From positions 1 to 38,657 of the forward strand of contig NZ_AUCI01000032.1 of NCBI RefSeq assembly GCF_000429685.1: a DNA stretch of 38,657 nucleotides, given 5' to 3'. Made by a program: the position numbers and the translations under genes. The DNA comes from Salibacterium aidingense DSM 18341 (GTDB taxonomy: Bacteria > Bacillota > Bacilli > Bacillales > Marinococcaceae). The notes under the pieces were generated by a model. The model did not search any database. It saw only the letters and a program-made list of their open reading frames with translations, and was not told where the DNA came from. Shown piece by piece: positions 35,507 through 38,657 of the stretch (position 1 is its first letter; every line of letters starts with the position of its first letter).

Positions 35507-35601
35507 GTACTTGAAAAACATCTTACAAGATATAGTGTCTATCAGTAATCACTTTATTTCAAGTACCCACTTTTTTGTGATATAGTAACTAAAAGTAATA
35601 A
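35507..35601. promoter_or_regulatory. Divergent SDR/HxlR control region with repeated operators
   Basis: Two 21-bp direct repeats of the form TATAGTNNCTANNAGTAATNA start exactly 50 bp apart (35531-35551 and 35581-35601; 17 of 21 identical). A separate perfect inverted pair GTACTTGAAA/TTTCAAGTAC (35507-35516, 35557-35566) brackets the first. These are candidates for HxlR binding covering both promoters. Confidence 0.6.
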
Positions 35602-35624
35602 ATATGGAATGAAGGGGTTTATAC

Positions 35625-35981
35625 ATGAAAAAATTCAGTTGCGGTTATGAAGTAACAATGGAAGTTATTGGCGGAAAATGGAAAGGCCTTGTATTATACT
35701 TTTTAATGAGTGGACCAAAAAGAACGAGTGAATTAAAGCGAAATATCCCAAATATAACTCAGAAAATGCTGATTCAAACACTTAAAGATCTTGAAGCCAG
35801 TGGACTCGTGAACAGAAAGATGTATAATCAAGTACCGCCGAAGGTTGAATATTCACCCACTGAACTTGGAGAATCTCTTAAACCTATTTTGCAGGAGTTA
35901 TGTCTATGGGGAAGCCATTTTGCGGAGCAAGAATATGCAGAGGGTGAATTCGAAATTGTATCACCAGATGAGGCTTTTTAA
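35625..35981 (+). CDS. HxlR-family transcriptional regulator
   Basis: 118 residues, AAGGGG before the ATG. Winged helix with GGKWKGLVLYFLMSGPKRTS, NITQKMLIQTLKDLEASGLV and the wing VPPKVEYSPTELG. Cys6 lies in FSCGYE, the position of the conserved redox-sensing Cys in YodB/HypR-type members, so quinone, aldehyde or disulfide sensing is plausible. Divergent from the SDR gene. Confidence 0.92.
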   Translation: MKKFSCGYEVTMEVIGGKWKGLVLYFLMSGPKRTSELKRNIPNITQKMLIQTLKDLEASGLVNRKMYNQVPPKVEYSPTELGESLKPILQELCLWGSHFAEQEYAEGEFEIVSPDEAF

Positions 35982-36275
35982 TAAGGAATACAACTTTTTA
36001 ACACCTTTATTGAACTTTTGAGAGGCTTTTTAGATTTATAATGCTTTTAGTCAGGCAAGTCAATCTGACTTTCTAGGTGAAACTAAATCCTTAACTTTAA
36101 GGGTCATGGGTGCATGATCACATCATGCCGCCCATACACTAAATAGACGAAATACATAAAAATAAGTGTTGAAGATGCCTATACCACTCTTCCCACTTTA
36201 AAGTGTTAGGTTATTGTTAAATAAGATATCAATATTAATGAACGATATCCAGTCAAAAACCAGTCAATAAAAAAC
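35982..36275. other. Intergenic, no gene seen
   Basis: About 290 A/T-rich bases after the HxlR gene. AGTCAG (36049-36054) and CTGACT (36065-36070) can form a small hairpin, too weak to call a terminator. Confidence 0.4.
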
Positions 36276-36281
36276 TTGCGC

Positions 36282-36432
36282 TCTGCCAAGATCACCATAT
36301 TATTCACTTCCTATTATATCGAAGAGCTGGTGATGTTAAGCCGGGAGGTGAATCGTCATCATCCTACCACTCATAATATGGAAGAAGCGGCCAAGCTTTT
36401 TGACCAGGTCGCCTTTCTAAATGATGGACTGA
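36282..36432 (+). pseudogene. Two ABC ATPase H-loop fragments
   Basis: The plus strand reads ITILFTSYYIEELVMLSREV, then HHPTTHNMEEAAKLFDQVAF and LNDGLIVS. Both stretches resemble the H-loop region of exporter ATPases (TILxTSHYxEE-x-x-LC-R and TTHNMEEAxKLxDxVAFLNDGxI). Nothing upstream encodes Walker motifs. Either they come from two different ATPases or a duplication. The matching region on the other strand belongs to a different remnant. Confidence 0.5.
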
Positions 36433-36910
36433 TTGTTTCCAAAGCTTTTAAGTACAGCTCAATGCCTTCATTCGTTAAATTGGTTAGAGGACTTTCAATC
36501 AAAAACAGCTTAGGAGAAAGTAAAAACATCCGGAATAGACTCATCCTTCGCTTCTGGTCGACTGTCAATCGCTTGATCCTCGTTTTCCAGACATCGGACA
36601 AAGAGAAATCCGCTATACAATCATCTAACGAACCATTGAAGGCTGAAGTCTTTTTGAAAAAGGTCAAATATCCTTGAACAGTTAAGCCTTTATATAAACA
36701 ATCTTCCCTAATATCAGCTAGTACAAAATTCGTTTCCCTTTGAATATGACCGCTGGAAGGGTTCACCTTTCCAGAGATCAGTTCAAACAGGAGCTTACTT
36801 TCTTCCCTGGACATTTTGATACTGATTCGTGAGTGCTCTTCAATCACTAAATTAATCGCTTTTAAAACCGTATGATTCTGATCCCACTACAAATCACTAT
36901 ATTTCGACTG
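36433..36910 (-). pseudogene. Remnant of a LytTR-type regulator's degenerate ABC domain
   Basis: Minus strand frame: NHTVLKAINLVIEEHSRISI, LISGKVNPSSGHI, LYKGLTVQGYLTFFKKTSAF, VDQKRRMSLFRMFLLSPKLF, LIESPLTNLTNEG. This is an ABC-like fold without a working Walker A, as in Bacillus proteins that fuse a degenerate ABC domain to a LytTR DNA-binding domain. A TAG interrupts the N-terminal part (before WDQNHTV), and the frame breaks near 36435 where the ABC fragments begin. The LytTR half is absent. Confidence 0.5.
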
Positions 36911-36976
36911 AACGAACTGAATGACCGCTCCTTTTTTCCTGTTTTTTTGGAATACCACCCTCGAGATTTAATATAG

Positions 36977-37918
36977 TTACTCTCCATTGATCAACATTAC
37001 AGCCTTTCCTGAAAACTGCCGGTCTATTAATTGTTGAGCAATCGTTTCAATTTTCTCCCATGGGGCTTCTACTGCTATACGAGGTTTCAACTGACCCCTT
37101 GCAACCAAGTCTACTAAAATATTCAAACCTTCTATTGGTGAAAAGCGATGGACCTCATCTCCTAGAAAAAACCTATATAAGCTTATTCCTCCTACAGATG
37201 CAAGCTTAGAAAGATCAAAGGTGGCAATTGGTGAAGCAGAATACCCCGCAGACACAATTACTCCTCCTGGTCTCAGTTGAGATAGTAGAGATGGCAAAGT
37301 TCCGCCACCTAGAGTCTCTATTATGAGGTGAAATGGATCAAATTTTTCTACTGATTTCGAAATGGATTCACCTATAATTACCTCGTTGGCACCTGCCTCT
37401 ATTACTTTTTTTGCTTTCTCATCATTACGAGCTATACCAACATTGAATGCCTCACTCAGGGAAGCAAGTTGATGAGCAAAATGTCCAAGTCCACCAGTCG
37501 AACCGGTTATAAGTATTCGTTTACCTAGAAGCATTCCCCCTTTTCTAAGTATATAAAGAGCAGATAACCCTGCCACTGGCAGAGTGGCAGCTTGAGCATA
37601 GGATACTGTATCAGGAATCTCGGCTATGAAATTCACAGGGGCAGCGACCTTCTCTGCCCATGCTCCTGATGGTAATAGTCCAACGACTCTACTTCCTTTT
37701 CGTGGACCTTCTCCATTCCGTGCTTGCTCGATTACAATACCGGTAAAATCCCATCCAGGAGTAATTTGTTCTTGCTGGGTCATCACATTGGTAATTTCCC
37801 CTCGATTAAGTGAAAATGCTCTAACTTCAACAATCGCTTCCCATGGTTTGGCTTGAGGTGCAACAAACTCCCGTAATGTTAAGTGTCCAAATTTATCTGT
37901 TGCAACAGCACGAATCAA
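36977..37918 (-). CDS. MDR-family zinc-free quinone oxidoreductase-like enzyme
   Basis: 313 residues from a TTG at 37918 with GGGGA six bases upstream; no ATG nearby has a site. GroES-like N-domain (VEVRAFSLNRGEI, PGWDFTGIVIE, GSRVVGLL), then Rossmann domain LITGSTGGLGHFAHQLAS with an AXXGXXG-like GSTGGLG motif, and GGGTLPSLLSQLRPGG. No zinc-binding Cys clusters, so it is a QOR/CurA-like NADPH reductase rather than an alcohol dehydrogenase. Divergent from an XRE/MmyB-like regulator. Confidence 0.9.
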   Translation of the reverse strand: MIRAVATDKFGHLTLREFVAPQAKPWEAIVEVRAFSLNRGEITNVMTQQEQITPGWDFTGIVIEQARNGEGPRKGSRVVGLLPSGAWAEKVAAPVNFIAEIPDTVSYAQAATLPVAGLSALYILRKGGMLLGKRILITGSTGGLGHFAHQLASLSEAFNVGIARNDEKAKKVIEAGANEVIIGESISKSVEKFDPFHLIIETLGGGTLPSLLSQLRPGGVIVSAGYSASPIATFDLSKLASVGGISLYRFFLGDEVHRFSPIEGLNILVDLVARGQLKPRIAVEAPWEKIETIAQQLIDRQFSGKAVMLINGE

Positions 37919-38000
37919 ATTAATTCCCCTTTCTATTTATTTTAGCTATGATAATAACTGAAGTGATGATTCCTAAATATAGTATACTTTTGAGTAATTC

Positions 38001-38030
38001 TTGAACCAAGTGTATAACTGCACTTAATAT
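38001..38030 (+). promoter_or_regulatory. Promoter with dyad upstream of the XRE/MmyB-like regulator
   Basis: TTGAAC (38001-38006), 18-bp spacer, TAATAT (38025-38030). AAGTG (38008-38012) and CACTT (38021-38025) form a dyad inside the spacer, suggesting autoregulation. AGGAGG lies at 38041-38046, before the start codon. Confidence 0.55.
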
Positions 38031-38051
38031 AACGGTCAGAAGGAGGTTTCC

Positions 38052-38657
38052 ATGCAAGAAGGATTGAATGTTCAACATAAAAAAACAAAAAAATTATTAG
38101 TTGCAATTGAAACGATTCGTATAAAGCGACAGGAAGAAAATTCTAACACAAAAACTCATCTGTTATTAAAGCGTTTTACCCAACAGGAACTTAACGATAT
38201 GGCTTGTACGACGTATAAAAACTTACTTGTCGGGCGTTCCACGAGAATGCCCGATCGTGAGACTTTAATAAATATTGCTGACTATTTAGAATGCACTAAT
38301 GTTGAGTGTGATGATCTCCTTATCACCGCGGGTTATTTACCAGTTCAAAATTACCCAGGAGATCAAACACATAATTTTGCATTGGATCAAGCTCGTGAAA
38401 TCATGAATACTATTTCTTTTCCGAGCATAATCGTAGATTACGACTTGGAAGTTCAAGGAATGAACAGGCAATTTCACAATTTATTTGACATCCCTTTAGA
38501 CATTAATATCAATAAGCACAAGGTAAATATGATAGACCTGCACTTTAGTCGAGATCTCCCTGTACGATCTCGATCTACTTTTGATACAACCTCCAAACTT
38601 CAATGGGAGTTACATGCCATAACTGGTATACAAGCATTTAAAATAAATAATATGCTA
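38052..38657 (+). CDS. XRE-family regulator with MmyB-like ligand-binding domain (3' end outside window)
   Basis: 202 codons open to the window edge, ATG after AGAAGGAGG. N-terminal helix-turn-helix (about 45-95: FTQQELNDMACTTYKNLLVG, RSTRMPDRETLINIADYLEC), then a PAS-like MmyB domain starting near 125 with SFPSIIVDYDLEVQGMNRQF and HNLFDIPLDI. This corresponds to the VVDRxWxVxxxNxAxxxLF motif of MmyB-type regulators, whose domain binds small hydrophobic ligands. Cys residues at positions typical of neither family were seen. It is divergent from the MDR enzyme and probably controls it. Confidence 0.75.
   Translation, partial: MQEGLNVQHKKTKKLLVAIETIRIKRQEENSNTKTHLLLKRFTQQELNDMACTTYKNLLVGRSTRMPDRETLINIADYLECTNVECDDLLITAGYLPVQNYPGDQTHNFALDQAREIMNTISFPSIIVDYDLEVQGMNRQFHNLFDIPLDININKHKVNMIDLHFSRDLPVRSRSTFDTTSKLQWELHAITGIQAFKINNML

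Overview
The window looks like a chromosomal segment of a Bacillota bacterium, most likely a Bacillaceae member and possibly halophilic or alkaliphilic. The evidence is GGAGG-type ribosome binding sites, frequent TTG/GTG starts, textbook Bacillus-type Zur, PerR and Fur boxes, LytTR/HxlR/MerR regulators, acidic lipoproteins and Bacillaceae-style palindromic intergenic repeats. The genus cannot be fixed from the sequence alone. No rRNA, tRNA or CRISPR array was seen.

Left part (1-8640): a MITE-like palindromic repeat, two tandem DUF4870-like membrane proteins behind a perfect inverted repeat, an alpha/beta hydrolase, and an antibiotic-resistance-type ABC-F gene preceded by an elaborate attenuator leader. 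Next comes a zinc-starvation operon (znuA, a YciC/ZagA-type GTPase, zinc-independent S14) with two Zur boxes, then a repeat-rich gap and a DJ-1/PfpI gene that may be frameshifted.

Middle part (8447-21038): a truncated SDR pseudogene, a formylglycine-generating enzyme with the canonical Cys pair, a ROK regulator and a SulP transporter on one strand. This is sulfatase-related machinery without a sulfatase in the window. Then an aldo/keto reductase, glutathione peroxidase, malate:quinone oxidoreductase, catalase-peroxidase katG under a PerR box, an esterase and a YitT-family protein.

Transport part (21313-28875): an ABC-2 exporter whose permease is intact but whose ATPase is a pseudogene (Walker A deleted, two single-base shifts). 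Next is an exporter-fold ABC half-transporter with its own Fur box, divergent from a complete Fur-controlled iron-siderophore importer (binding lipoprotein, two FecCD permeases, ATPase).

Right part (28876-38657): an accessory-looking region rich in remnants (DHFR/RibD-like, AraC-like, IS21 istA, ABC ATPase and LytTR-ABC fragments). It also carries regulator/enzyme modules: ArsR-SRPBCC-DUF1801, MerR-aldo/keto reductase, HxlR divergent from SDR, and an XRE/MmyB-like regulator divergent from a quinone-oxidoreductase-like MDR. Several of these have recognisable promoter-operator architecture. A small protein made largely of nine-residue LATK-type repeats also lies here.
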